A stretch of 64,000 nucleotides of DNA from Geodermatophilus nigrescens (GTDB lineage Bacteria; Actinomycetota; Actinomycetes; Mycobacteriales; Geodermatophilaceae). The DNA lies in contig NZ_FQVX01000002.1 in assembly GCF_900129495.1 (NCBI RefSeq), forward strand, positions 868,001-932,000. The letters are read 5' to 3'. Of this stretch, positions 40,136 to 48,856 are shown one piece after another (within the stretch, counting starts at the first letter, position 1; each line of letters opens with the position of its first letter). The position numbers were made by a program, and so were the translations under genes. The notes beneath the pieces are model-generated. The model did no database searches, was not told the DNA's origin, and saw only the letters and a list, made by a program, of their open reading frames with translations.

Positions 40136-41035
40136 ATGAGCGAGCAGACCCCCTCCGTCGTCGGCACCGACCGCGTCAAGCGCGGCCTGGCCGAGCAGCT
40201 GCGGGGCGGCGTGATCATGGACGTCGTCACCCCCGAGCAGGCCCGCATCGCCGAGGACGCGGGCGCCGTCGCCGTCATGGCGCTGGAGCGGGTGCCCGCC
40301 GACATCCGCGCCCAGGGCGGCATCGCGCGCATGAGCGACCCCGACATGGTGCAGGGGATCATCGACGCGGTCTCCATCCCGGTGATGGCCAAGGCCCGTA
40401 TCGGGCACTTCGTCGAGGCGCAGGTGCTGCAGAGCCTGGGCGTGGACTTCGTCGACGAGTCGGAGGTGCTCACCCCGGCCGACGAGGCCCACCACATCGC
40501 CAAGCGCGAGTTCACCGTGCCCTTCGTCTGCGGCGCCACCGACCTCGGCGAGGCGCTGCGCCGGATCGCCGAGGGCGCGGCGATGATCCGCAGCAAGGGC
40601 GAGGCCGGCACCGGCAACGTCGTAGAGGCCACCCGGCACATGCGCGCCCTGCGCGCCGGCATCCGGCGGCTGACCACGCTCGACGAGACCGAGCTGTTCG
40701 TCGCGGCCAAGGAGCTGCGCGCCCCGCACGACCTGGTCGCCGAGGTGGCGCGCGCCGGGAGGCTGCCGGTCGTCCTGTTCACCGCCGGCGGCATCGCCAC
40801 CCCCGCCGACGCGGCGATGATGATGCAGCTGGGCGCCGAGGGCGTGTTCGTCGGCTCCGGCATCTTCAAGTCCGGCGACCCCGCCCAGCGTGCCGCCGCC
40901 ATCGTGCAGGCGACGACGTTCTCCGACGACCCGGCCGTCATCGCCAAGGTCTCCCGCGGGCTGGGCGAGGCGATGGTCGGGATCGACGTGGACACGCTGC
41001 CGGAGTCGCAGCGCTTCGCCGGCCGGGGCTGGTGA
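40136..41035 (+). CDS. pdxS: Pyridoxal 5'-phosphate synthase, lyase subunit
   Basis: The protein has 299 residues from the ATG at 40136; an in-frame GTG nine bases earlier is possible. It is a TIM-barrel PdxS with [20 protein letters not shown] (~residue 24), the ribose-5-phosphate Lys in [13 protein letters not shown] (~82) and the second Lys in [18 protein letters not shown] (~150), and [19 protein letters not shown]. It builds PLP from ribose 5-phosphate, glyceraldehyde 3-phosphate and ammonia from PdxT in a dodecameric complex. Its stop overlaps the pdxT start. Confidence 0.97.
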   Translation: MSEQTPSVVGTDRVKRGLAEQLRGGVIMDVVTPEQARIAEDAGAVAVMALERVPADIRAQGGIARMSDPDMVQGIIDAVSIPVMAKARIGHFVEAQVLQSLGVDFVDESEVLTPADEAHHIAKREFTVPFVCGATDLGEALRRIAEGAAMIRSKGEAGTGNVVEATRHMRALRAGIRRLTTLDETELFVAAKELRAPHDLVAEVARAGRLPVVLFTAGGIATPADAAMMMQLGAEGVFVGSGIFKSGDPAQRAAAIVQATTFSDDPAVIAKVSRGLGEAMVGIDVDTLPESQRFAGRGW

Positions 41036-41700
41036 GCGCGCCGCGCATCGGCGTCCTGGCGCTGCAGGGCGACGTCCGCGAGCACCTCGCCGTGCTGGGC
41101 GGGCTGGGCGCCGACGCGACGCCGGTCCGCCGCCCGGCCGAGCTGGCCGGCGTCGACGGGCTCGTGCTGCCCGGCGGGGAGTCGACCACGATGACCAAGC
41201 TCGCCGTGCGCACCGGGCTGTTCGGCCCGTTGCGCGACGCCGTCGGCTCGGGGCTGCCCGTCTACGGCACCTGCGCCGGGCTGGTGCTGCTGGCCCGGCG
41301 CCTGATCGACGCCCCGCCGGACCAGCCGACCCTCGGCGTCCTCGACGTCACCGTCCGCCGCAACGCGTTCGGCCGGCAGGCCGAGTCGTTCGAGGCGCCG
41401 GTCGCCGTCGGCGGCGTCCCGGGCGGGCCGGTGACGGCGGTGTTCATCCGCGCGCCGTGGGTGGAGTCGGCCGGGCCGGGGGTCGAGGTGCTCGGCCGCG
41501 TCGAGGACGGGCCGGCGGCCGGCCGCGCCGTGGCCGTGCGCCAGGGCGACGTGCTGGCCACCAGCTTCCACCCGGAGCTGACCGGCGACGACCGGGTGCA
41601 CCGGCTGTTCGTCGACCTGGTCCGCGAGCGACGCGCGAGCACGCTCCGCGACGACGAGCCGTCGGGCGGTGGCTGCCGACCGCGTGTCGGGGCCGCCTGA
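41032..41700 (+). CDS. pdxT: Pyridoxal 5'-phosphate synthase, glutaminase subunit
   Basis: The 222-residue protein starts at GTG 41032, overlapping the pdxS stop as GTGA. It is a class-I glutaminase: [27 protein letters not shown], nucleophile Cys in [11 protein letters not shown] (~residue 80) and the His-Glu pair in [15 protein letters not shown] (~183). It hydrolyses glutamine and channels ammonia to PdxS. The last ~20 residues ([16 protein letters not shown] on) extend past the usual end. Confidence 0.96.
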   Translation: MSAPRIGVLALQGDVREHLAVLGGLGADATPVRRPAELAGVDGLVLPGGESTTMTKLAVRTGLFGPLRDAVGSGLPVYGTCAGLVLLARRLIDAPPDQPTLGVLDVTVRRNAFGRQAESFEAPVAVGGVPGGPVTAVFIRAPWVESAGPGVEVLGRVEDGPAAGRAVAVRQGDVLATSFHPELTGDDRVHRLFVDLVRERRASTLRDDEPSGGGCRPRVGAA

Positions 41701-41781
41701 GCCGCTCCGGCGTCCGCGCTCTCCCTCCCGGCGGGACGGCCAGGTATCCCTTGCCCGCCCTGACCCCGGGAGAGGAGCCCC

Positions 41782-42582
41782 ATGGCCCGCGAGCTCGACG
41801 CACGCACGGAGGGCGTCCTCTGGGGCGCCACCGCCCTCGCGGCCCTCGGCGTCGTCCTCGTCCTGCTCCTGGCCGGCGGCGGCGACGTCCCGGCGGGCGC
41901 GACGGTCCCCCGCGCGGCCGACGCGGCAGCGCCGGAGGCCGCCGGCGACCCCGCACCGGCTCCCGCGGGCGACGGCGCAGCGGCCGACGCCCCCGGCGGG
42001 GCACCGGCCGCTCCCCCCGCGGACGGCGGCACGGCCGCGCCGGTCGCCGGCGACGAGGCCGACTCCGCCGGGTCCGACGACGGCGGCGGCGTCACCGGGT
42101 CGCGCGCCGCCCCGGGCCGGTCCTCCGCGCCGCAGGCGCCGGGCACCGCCGGGCAGACCGCCGGCCGGTCGACCGCCGGCACCTCCTCCCCACGCCCGGG
42201 CTCCCCGCCGCCGGGGCCGGCCGCCCAGGAGCCGGGCTCCTCGACCGCGCCGCCCACGACGACGCCGACCGGCAGCCGCCCCCCGTCGACGCCGACGTCC
42301 GCTCCCACGACCCCGCCCCGGACGACCCCGCCCCGGACGACGCCGCCCACCACGCCGCCGCCGGTGACCACGACCCCGCCGCCGCCGCCGACCACCACCC
42401 CGCCGCCGACCACCACGCCGCCCCCGCCGACGACTCCCCCGCCGCCGGTCACGGACCCGCCGCCCAGCGAGGAGCCCCCGGCCGAGGAGCCGCCGGCCGA
42501 GGAGCCCCCGGCCCCGGAGCCGCCGGCCACGACGCCGAGCGAGGAGCCCGGCCCCTCCGCCCCTGCGCCGCCGGGCGACTGA
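41782..42582 (+). CDS. Membrane-anchored Pro/Thr-rich protein, function unknown
   Basis: The 266-residue protein starts at ATG 41782 with GAGAGGAG upstream. A short cytoplasmic N-terminus (MARELDARTEGVLWGATA) leads into one membrane helix (LAALGVVLVLLLAGGG). The remaining ~225 residues are low complexity: Ala/Pro/Gly, then TTPPRTTPP and TTTPPP repeats, then repeated EEPPA units and a DPPPSEE segment. It is probably an extracytoplasmic, extended wall-spanning stalk with no enzyme domain. A TATCCC -10-like box lies ~37 bases upstream. Confidence 0.65.
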   Translation: MARELDARTEGVLWGATALAALGVVLVLLLAGGGDVPAGATVPRAADAAAPEAAGDPAPAPAGDGAAADAPGGAPAAPPADGGTAAPVAGDEADSAGSDDGGGVTGSRAAPGRSSAPQAPGTAGQTAGRSTAGTSSPRPGSPPPGPAAQEPGSSTAPPTTTPTGSRPPSTPTSAPTTPPRTTPPRTTPPTTPPPVTTTPPPPPTTTPPPTTTPPPPTTPPPPVTDPPPSEEPPAEEPPAEEPPAPEPPATTPSEEPGPSAPAPPGD

Positions 42583-42699
42583 CGCCCGCAGGGACCTCGT
42601 CTCCCCCACCCGTCCCACGGGTCCAGCGGTTCCTGTACGGACCGGTTCCCCTGCCGCACCATGGCGGCCACTGCACCGGAGCTCACGGGGGAGCCGACC

Positions 42700-44547
42700 A
42701 TGCCGTTTCCGTCCGACCCTGCCGTCGCCGCCGTCCTGGCGCGCCACCGCGAACGCTCGCCGGGGTCCCCGGTGCGGTCGGTGGTCGCGAAGGCCGCCGC
42801 GCTCGGCTTCGACGTCTCCGCGCCCGGCGGGCCCGGCGACGCGCTGCGCCTCGTCGCCACCGCGCCCACCGGGGGGCGCACCACCCTCGTCGTCGACGAC
42901 GCCGGGCTGACCTCCGACGACCACGCCGACCGGGGCTTCGCCGCCGGCGTCCCCGGCGCGGTGCCGACCGCCGTCGACGTGCGGTTCCCCTTCGCCGGGG
43001 CCGACCCGTTCGCCGTCCTGGTCGCCTTCTCCGGGCACGCCGCCGAGGCGCGCCCGGCACCGTGGCAGCCGGCACCGGGGCAGCCCGCGCCGTGGCAGCC
43101 GGCACCGTGGCAGGCAGCACCGTGGACCCCCACCCCGGCCCCGTTCCCGCCGGCGGCCGGCCCGGTGCCCCCGCCGTGGCCGCCGGCGCCCGCCGGGCGC
43201 AGCCGGTCCGGCCGGGTCGTCCTCGGCGTGGTCGCGGCAGCCGTCCTGCTGTTCGTCGCGGGCGGGATCGCGACCGCGGGCCTCCCGGGCGGCCTGGCCA
43301 TGGCCGGCCTGGCGCTCCTCCTCGTCGGGCTCGGCGCCGTGGTCGCCGGCCGGGCCCGCTGGGCATTTATCGCCTCGCGCCGGGTGGGTGGCGCCGTGCT
43401 CGCGGCCGGGCTCGTCGCCACGGGCGTCGGCGGGGCCACCATGCCGCCCGCCGAGCCGACGGCGGCCACCGCAGCGGCGCCCGCGACCACCGCCCCGCCG
43501 ACGTCGCCCTCGCCCGCCGAGGCCGGCGCCGCCGCCGAGGCCGCCGCCGTCGCCGCCGACGCCGCGGCGGGCGTCGCGGAGACCAGCGAGGCCGCCGTCG
43601 CGCCGGTCGACTCGGCCACCGGCCTGCTGACCGACGGGGCCACCCAGGCCGCCGTCGACACCGCGGCACCGACCACCGCCCTCGCCGCGCTGGCGGCCGT
43701 CCCGGTGCAGGGCCGGGCACCGCGCACCGGCTACGACCGCGACCTCTTCGGTGCCGGCTGGGTGGACACCGACCGCAACGGCTGCGACACCCGCAACGAC
43801 GTCCTCGCCCGCGACCTCACCGGCGAGGCGTTCAAGCCCGGGACGCGCGACTGCGTCGTGCTCACCGGCACCCTCGCCGACCCCTACTCCGGCCGCACCA
43901 TCGCCTTCCAGCGCGGCCAGGGCACCAGCGAGGCGGTGCAGATCGACCACGTCGTCGCACTCTCGGACGCGTGGCAGAAGGGCGCCCAGCAGTGGGACGC
44001 CGCCCGCCGCACCCAGTTCGCCAACGACCCGCTCAACCTGCTCGCCGTCGACGGCCCGCTCAACATGCAGAAGGGCGACGGCGACGCCGCCACGTGGCTC
44101 CCGCCGTCGCGCGGCTACCGCTGCGCCTACGTGGCCCGCCAGGTGGCGGTGAAGGTCACCTACGGGCTCTGGATGACGCAGGCCGAGCGCAACGCGATCG
44201 CCACCGTGCTGACCACCTGCCCGGGCGAGCCCCTGCCCGGCGGGGTCGTGGCGCCGGCGCGCCAGGCGGCGGCGCCGACGACGTCGGCACCCACGACCGC
44301 GGCGCCGACGACTCCTCGCCCGGCTCCCACGACGCCGCGCCCGGCACCCGCTCCGGCGCCCGCGCCTGTTCCCGCCCCGGCTCCCGCACCCGCCCCGGCT
44401 CCCGCACCCGCCCCGGCGCCCGTCTCCACCTATTACGACAACTGCTCCGCGGCCCGTGCCGCCGGGGCCGCCCCCGTCCGGGTCGGCGACCCCGGGTACG
44501 GCCGGCACCTGGACCGGGACGGCGACGGGGTGGGCTGCGAGAACTGA
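42700..44547 (+). CDS. HNH nuclease-like (DUF1524) membrane protein with Excalibur domain
   Basis: The 615-residue protein has its ATG at 42700, seven bases after GGGGGAG. The N-terminal ~115 residues form a globular domain of unknown type. Residues ~125-160 carry PWQPAPGQPAPWQPAP repeats. Membrane helices follow (VVLGVVAAAVLLFVAGGIAT, LAMAGLALLLVGLGAVVAG and VLAAGLVATGVGGA). At ~345-505 is a DUF1524/HNH domain with IDHVVALSDAWQKGAQQW and FANDPLNLLAVDGPLNMQKGD (HNH His and Asn), then a Thr/Pro-rich stretch and a C-terminal calcium-binding Excalibur motif (DRDGDGVGCEN). The nuclease is predicted outside the cell, perhaps for DNA use or defence. Confidence 0.85.
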   Translation: MPFPSDPAVAAVLARHRERSPGSPVRSVVAKAAALGFDVSAPGGPGDALRLVATAPTGGRTTLVVDDAGLTSDDHADRGFAAGVPGAVPTAVDVRFPFAGADPFAVLVAFSGHAAEARPAPWQPAPGQPAPWQPAPWQAAPWTPTPAPFPPAAGPVPPPWPPAPAGRSRSGRVVLGVVAAAVLLFVAGGIATAGLPGGLAMAGLALLLVGLGAVVAGRARWAFIASRRVGGAVLAAGLVATGVGGATMPPAEPTAATAAAPATTAPPTSPSPAEAGAAAEAAAVAADAAAGVAETSEAAVAPVDSATGLLTDGATQAAVDTAAPTTALAALAAVPVQGRAPRTGYDRDLFGAGWVDTDRNGCDTRNDVLARDLTGEAFKPGTRDCVVLTGTLADPYSGRTIAFQRGQGTSEAVQIDHVVALSDAWQKGAQQWDAARRTQFANDPLNLLAVDGPLNMQKGDGDAATWLPPSRGYRCAYVARQVAVKVTYGLWMTQAERNAIATVLTTCPGEPLPGGVVAPARQAAAPTTSAPTTAAPTTPRPAPTTPRPAPAPAPAPVPAPAPAPAPAPAPAPAPVSTYYDNCSAARAAGAAPVRVGDPGYGRHLDRDGDGVGCEN

Positions 44548-44551
44548 GGCA

Positions 44552-44596
44552 CCGGTCCCGGACCCCGCGCCCCCGTGGCGCGGGGGCCGGGACCGG
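44552..44596. terminator. Shared hairpin terminator between convergent genes
   Basis: An 18-base inverted repeat (44552-44569 and 44579-44596) with a single G-T wobble and a nine-base loop lies between the HNH gene and the small minus-strand gene, so it can end transcription in both directions. Confidence 0.75.
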
Positions 44597-44605
44597 CGCC
44601 CCGGC

Positions 44606-44827
44606 TCAGTCGGCCAGCAGCGCGGCGTGCGCGCCGAGGCGGTGCGCGAGCGCGGCCGCGGTGCCGGTGGAGCGCAGGACGTCGGCCAGGAGCGCGGCCA
44701 GCTCGTCGCCGTCCCCCGCGCCGGGGAGCGCGGCGGCGGGCTCGTCGAGCTCGGCGGCCAGCATCGCGTCGAGGTCGGCGACGTCGAGGTCGGCCAGCTC
44801 GACCAGCACGAGCGGGGTGGTCTCCAC
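44606..44827 (-). CDS. Small acidic protein, function unknown
   Basis: The 73-residue protein starts at GTG 44825-44827 with GAGGAGC upstream; the longer frame has no start signal. It is rich in Ala, Leu and Asp/Glu (VLVELADLDVADLDAMLAAE), with no Cys, no membrane helix and a predicted all-helical fold. It is convergent with the HNH gene. It may be a small regulator or subunit, but I recognise no family and cannot exclude an overcalled ORF. Confidence 0.45.
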   Translation of the reverse strand: METTPLVLVELADLDVADLDAMLAAELDEPAAALPGAGDGDELAALLADVLRSTGTAAALAHRLGAHAALLAD

Positions 44828-45089
44828 GACGGGGCTCCTCGGGTCGGGCCGGGCTGCGTCCCGGCACCCACGACCCTGACCGCGCCGCCGCAGCGGGGTC
44901 TCACCGGAACCGCACGATCGCCGCAAGAACGGGCTCCAGGGGGCCGCGCGATGTGACCGCCGCCACGCCGGAGGAACCCGATCACGCCCCGGACCCCCAC
45001 GGAGGCGTCTGTGCGGCTAGGGTCGACACGTCGGGAAGGCCCTGCGCTCTGGCAGGACCCCGATGCACCATCGCAGCTAGGAGCGAGCA

Positions 45090-45293
45090 ATGCCCGAAGG
45101 AACTGTCAAGTGGTTCAACGCGGAGAAGGGGTTCGGCTTCGCCACCCCTGACGGTGGCGGACCGGACGTGTTCGTCCACTACTCGGCCATCCAGACCAGC
45201 GGGTACCGCTCGCTCGACGAAGGCCAGCGGATCTCGTTCGACGTCGAGCAGGGCCAGAAGGGCCCGCAGGCCGCGAACGTCACCCCGCTCTGA
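45090..45293 (+). CDS. csp: Cold-shock protein
   Basis: The 67-residue protein has AGGAGC before the ATG at 45090. It is a five-strand OB-fold CspA-type RNA chaperone with RNP1 KGFGFATP and RNP2 VFVHYSAI, plus the N-terminal [16 protein letters not shown]. It binds single-stranded RNA or DNA and relieves structure in mRNA. It is monocistronic with a very strong terminator. A TAGGGT -10-like box lies ~65 bases upstream, so the leader is long enough for cold regulation. Confidence 0.97.
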   Translation: MPEGTVKWFNAEKGFGFATPDGGGPDVFVHYSAIQTSGYRSLDEGQRISFDVEQGQKGPQAANVTPL

Positions 45294-45306
45294 TCTCCTG
45301 ATCAGC

Positions 45307-45344
45307 ACAGCGCCCCCGCCCGGTTCGCCGGGCGGGGGCGCTGT
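45307..45344. terminator. csp terminator with UUCG loop
   Basis: A perfect 17-base inverted repeat (45307-45323 and 45328-45344) with a TTCG tetraloop closed by G-C lies 13 bases after the csp stop. It is one of the strongest hairpins in the window and also faces the end of the convergent gene. Confidence 0.9.
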
Positions 45345-45359
45345 CGTTCGTGGGGGTGG

Positions 45360-45824
45360 CTACCGGGCCCGGGGCACGTACCCGCCGACGAGCGACTGCA
45401 TGAGCAGCGCCCCGGCGTCCGGGCCCACCGCCCGCGCCGCGTCGGCGAAGGCCCGCCAGCGGTCCCGCTCCACGTCGGTCGGCGCGTTGGCCGCGCGCAG
45501 GTCCGCCTGCTCGAGCAGGCGCTCCCACTCCCCCTGCGGGGTCGGCCACAGCCCCGCGAGCCGCCGCGCCTCGGCGGAGATCCCGGTGATCCGGACGATG
45601 TCGCCGGCGTGGTTGGTCAACGGCTCGATGTAGCCCGCAGCGGCCAGCGCCTTCGCCGCGGCGACGACGTCGGCCTTCGCCAGCCCGCTGCCCGGGACGA
45701 CGGAGCCGAGCAGGTACGGCGCGCCGCCGTGCTTGGGCTCGTCGACCAGCCGGGCGATCGCCCGCAGCACGGGCAGGTCGCGGGTGAACCAGGTGTCGGG
45801 CAGGGACGGGTCGAGCGGGGTCAC
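45360..45824 (-). CDS. Hypothetical protein with possible winged-helix region
   Basis: The 154-residue protein starts at GTG 45822-45824. It opens with PDTWFTRDLPVLRAIARLVDEP, then KADVVAAAKALAAAGYIEPLT, which resembles a wHTH fold, and ends with helices (EWERLLEQADLRAANAPTDVERDRW). It has no signal peptide or membrane segment. It is convergent with csp and is followed, at a 100-base gap on the same strand, by the membrane protein gene upstream. The family is not recognised. Confidence 0.7.
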   Translation of the reverse strand: MTPLDPSLPDTWFTRDLPVLRAIARLVDEPKHGGAPYLLGSVVPGSGLAKADVVAAAKALAAAGYIEPLTNHAGDIVRITGISAEARRLAGLWPTPQGEWERLLEQADLRAANAPTDVERDRWRAFADAARAVGPDAGALLMQSLVGGYVPRAR

Positions 45825-45921
45825 GCCGTCCAGTCTCCCCGGGCACCCGGTGGCGCCCCGCCACCCGGGGTCACGGGGCGACGGGGCGGACCGGCGGAGA
45901 GGCGGACCGCGGCAGGTCCGC

Positions 45922-46575
45922 TCAGCGGCGGGTCAGCTGCGGCCGGGTCGCGAGGACCAGGCCCAGCACCCCGTAGCCGAGGACCAGGTGGCCGGCGCCG
46001 ACGAGCGACTCCGTCGTCGCGCCCGCGACCGCGGCGACCGGGAACATGACCAGCGCCCACGTCTCGGCGAGCGCGGGCCACACCCGGGCGGCGCCGCGCC
46101 ACCGCCCGGCGACCGCGATGCGGATGCCGATCGCGGCCATGCCCAGCATCGACAGCGGCCACGAGAGGTCCAGCGCGACGAAGAACGGCTCCTCGGTCAG
46201 CCCGGGCGCGACCAGCCACTGCACCGACGACCCGATCGCCAGCCCGAGCAGCACGTGCTCGGCGTGCAGGCACCCGCGGGCCAGCCGGCCGGTCCCGGTC
46301 GCCCGGGTGCGCAGCTGCACGGCCACCAGCGCGACCAGGCCGAGCTGGAACAGCAACGTCGCGGCCTTGTAGGCCGGCGGGTAGGCGTCGGTGGCCGGGT
46401 CGACGTCGGCGGTGGCCAGCAGCCCGGCCGCCCAGGCGACCGCGCCGGCCGTGGTGGCCAGGCCGCCGAGCCGGACGAGCCGGGACGGGTCGGGCGCGTG
46501 CCGCGGACCGGACCCGGGCGCTGAGCCGGGGGCGGCGTCGGTGCGGGCGGACGACGGGGTGGTGCTCAGCGACAT
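45922..46575 (-). CDS. Integral membrane protein, function unknown
   Basis: The 217-residue protein starts at ATG 46573-46575. A polar N-terminus (~30 residues) precedes about six membrane helices (GLATTAGAVAWAAGLLATA, AATLLFQLGLVALVAVQL, EHVLLGLAIGSSVQWLV, LSMLGMAAIGIRIAVAG and ALVMFPVAAVAGATTESL). It shares the divergent promoter region (46576-46750) with the histidine kinase gene, so it may be its target. No known motif was seen. Confidence 0.75.
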   Translation of the reverse strand: MSLSTTPSSARTDAAPGSAPGSGPRHAPDPSRLVRLGGLATTAGAVAWAAGLLATADVDPATDAYPPAYKAATLLFQLGLVALVAVQLRTRATGTGRLARGCLHAEHVLLGLAIGSSVQWLVAPGLTEEPFFVALDLSWPLSMLGMAAIGIRIAVAGRWRGAARVWPALAETWALVMFPVAAVAGATTESLVGAGHLVLGYGVLGLVLATRPQLTRR

Positions 46576-46750
46576 GGGGTGCCTCCGGGGCGTGGCGCGG
46601 TGCCCCGTGGCACCGCCTGCCGGGGACCGTGCCGGGGCCGCGTCCCGGGCGGCCAGGGCGCCGGCGCACGGGCGCTCCCGCGGGTGTCCCGGCCGGGCCG
46701 GGACGCCGTGTCCCTGTCGTCCGGGACGGCCGCTCGGGCAGGATCCGCGC

Positions 46751-48856
46751 GTGACGGTCGGCGAGCAGGTCCCGGCGACGGCGGCGCCGGCGGGCCCGCC
46801 GCGGCGCCGGCGTCCCGTGCGCGCGCTCGCCTGGTCGGGTGCGGCCGCCACGCTGCTCGCCGTCGCCGCGACCGCGGTCCTCGACGTGCTCACCCCGGAC
46901 GCGGCCCGGGCGGCCGCCGGGGCCGGGCCGGGCTGGGAGATCGGGCTGCCGGGGCTGCTGCTCGCCGTCCCGGGCGCTCTGCTCCTGTCGCGCGCGCCGC
47001 GCAACGCCGTCTCGTGGGTGGTCGCCGGCACCGGCCTGTTCTGGGCGCTCGACGGCCTGGCCTCGTCCTGGCTGACGTACGCGGTGCAGGACGACCCGCC
47101 GCTGCCCGCCGCCTCGGCGGCGATGTGGTTCGTCGGCCGCCTCGGCGCCGCGCTGCTGCTCGGGCTCCCGCTGCTGCTCCTGCTCTACCCGGACGGGCGG
47201 CTGCCCCGCGGCCCGTGGCGCGCGGTGTCGGTCGGCGCCCTCGCCGCCACCGCGGCGCTGCCCGTGCTCCTCCTGGTGACGCCGTTCACGATCGCCGCCG
47301 AGCGGGGCGGCACCCCGACGCCCGAGGTCTACCGCGGCCTCGACCTCGACCCGGCCAGCCTGCCGCTGCCCCGCGACGTCGCCCTGCCGCTGCTCGAGCT
47401 GGCCTTCCCGGCGACCGGGCTGGGCCTCCTCCTCGCGCTGGCCGTCGTCGTCGCGCGGCTGCGGGCGGCCACCGGGGAGGACCGGCGGCGCATGCGCTGG
47501 CTGCTGTGGGCCGGCGTCGTCGACGCGCTGGTGCTGCTCGGCGCCCTGCTCTTCCCGCAGGCCACCCTCGGCCTCGACCTCAGCCTGGCCGTGGGCCTCA
47601 CCGGGCTGGCGGTCACACTGGGCATCCTGCGGCCCCGCGCGGTCGACATCGACCGGCTGCTCGGCGGCACCCTCGTCTACGGCGGGCTGGCCGCCGGCGT
47701 CGTCGTCGTCGACCTGGCCGTGCTCGCCGCGGCGGGCACGCTGCTCGACGGCCGCTTCGACGAGCGCAACGCCGTCGTCGTGACGCTGCTGGTGGTGGCG
47801 GCCGTCTACGTCCCGCTGCGCGCGGCGCTGTGGCGGCTGGTGCGCCGCTGGGTCTTCGGCGAGCGGGAGGACCCGTACCGCGTCGTCGCCGGCCTGGCCG
47901 AGCGGCTCGAGCGCTCCGACGGCGCCGAGGAGCAGCTCCTCGCGGTCGCCGCCGGCATCGCCGAGGCGTTCCGCGTCCCGTGGGTCGGCGTCGAGGTGGA
48001 CTCCGCCGACGGCGGCCGCCTCGTCGCCGGCCACGGCCGGCGCCCGGCCGCGGTGCAGTCGCTGCCGATCGCCTACCGCGGCGAGGAGGTCGGCCGGCTG
48101 CTGCTCCCCCGGGACGGCGTCCGGGCGCACCTGGTCACCCGCGACGAGCGCCTGCTCGCCGACGTCGTCCGGCAGGCCGCCGCGGCCGCCCGGGCGAGCT
48201 CGCTGGCCGCGCAGCTGCAGGCCGGCCGCGAGCAGCTGGTCGCCGCGCGGGAGGAGGAGCGCCGCCGGCTGCGCCGCGACCTGCACGACGGCCTCGGCCC
48301 CTCGCTGGGCGCCGTCGTGCTGCGCATCGACACCGCCCGCAACCTCGCCGCGTCCCGCCCCGGGGACGCCGACCGGCTGCTGCGCCAGGCGCGCGACGAC
48401 GTCGCCGCCGCGCTGGCCGACGTCCGGCGGCTGGTGCACGACCTGCGCCCGCCGGCGCTCGACGACCTCGGCCTCGCCGGTGCCGTCCGCCAGCAGGCGC
48501 AGCGGCTGCTGCCCGCGGAGGTGGCCGTGACCGTCGACGCCGGCGACCTGGCCGAGCTGCCCGCCGCCGTCGAGGTGGCCGCCTACCGGATCGTCTCCGA
48601 GGCGCTGGCCAACGTCGCCCGGCACGCCGCCGCGTCGCGGGCCGCCGTGAGGCTGGCGCGCGTCGGCGGCGACCTCGTCGTCACGGTCACCGACGACGGC
48701 GCCGGGATCGCCCCCGACCGCGCGGCCGGCGTCGGGCTGGTCGCGCTGCGGGAGCGGGCCGCCGAGCTCGGGGGCACGTGCACGGTGGACTGCCCCGCCG
48801 GGGGCGGCACGGAGGTGCGGGCGGTGCTGCCCGTGGACGGGAGGAGGTCGCGGTGA
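46751..48856 (+). CDS. Sensor histidine kinase (NarX-like, HisKA_3)
   Basis: The 701-residue protein starts at GTG 46751. About eight membrane helices occupy residues ~25-345. A GAF-like linker (FRVPWVGVEVDSADGGRLVAGHG, ~405-500) follows. The dimerisation domain is RRRLRRDLHDGLGPSLGAVV with phospho-accepting His512, and the HATPase domain has ALANVARHA and VTDDGAGI. It autophosphorylates and passes the phosphate to the overlapping response regulator gene. The signal is unknown; the many membrane helices suggest a membrane or lipophilic signal. Confidence 0.93.
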   Translation: MTVGEQVPATAAPAGPPRRRRPVRALAWSGAAATLLAVAATAVLDVLTPDAARAAAGAGPGWEIGLPGLLLAVPGALLLSRAPRNAVSWVVAGTGLFWALDGLASSWLTYAVQDDPPLPAASAAMWFVGRLGAALLLGLPLLLLLYPDGRLPRGPWRAVSVGALAATAALPVLLLVTPFTIAAERGGTPTPEVYRGLDLDPASLPLPRDVALPLLELAFPATGLGLLLALAVVVARLRAATGEDRRRMRWLLWAGVVDALVLLGALLFPQATLGLDLSLAVGLTGLAVTLGILRPRAVDIDRLLGGTLVYGGLAAGVVVVDLAVLAAAGTLLDGRFDERNAVVVTLLVVAAVYVPLRAALWRLVRRWVFGEREDPYRVVAGLAERLERSDGAEEQLLAVAAGIAEAFRVPWVGVEVDSADGGRLVAGHGRRPAAVQSLPIAYRGEEVGRLLLPRDGVRAHLVTRDERLLADVVRQAAAAARASSLAAQLQAGREQLVAAREEERRRLRRDLHDGLGPSLGAVVLRIDTARNLAASRPGDADRLLRQARDDVAAALADVRRLVHDLRPPALDDLGLAGAVRQQAQRLLPAEVAVTVDAGDLAELPAAVEVAAYRIVSEALANVARHAAASRAAVRLARVGGDLVVTVTDDGAGIAPDRAAGVGLVALRERAAELGGTCTVDCPAGGGTEVRAVLPVDGRRSR

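Noticed and set aside
42250..42560. Pro/Thr codon-rich stretch considered as a CRISPR or minisatellite
   Set aside because: Repeats are short, degenerate and in frame with a coding sequence; no spacer pattern exists.
40069..45090. A 2142-codon minus-strand open frame extending the MocR gene upstream
   Set aside because: It runs antisense to pdxS, pdxT and the HNH gene, and the GTG with a good Shine-Dalgarno at 40068 fits the MocR N-terminus.
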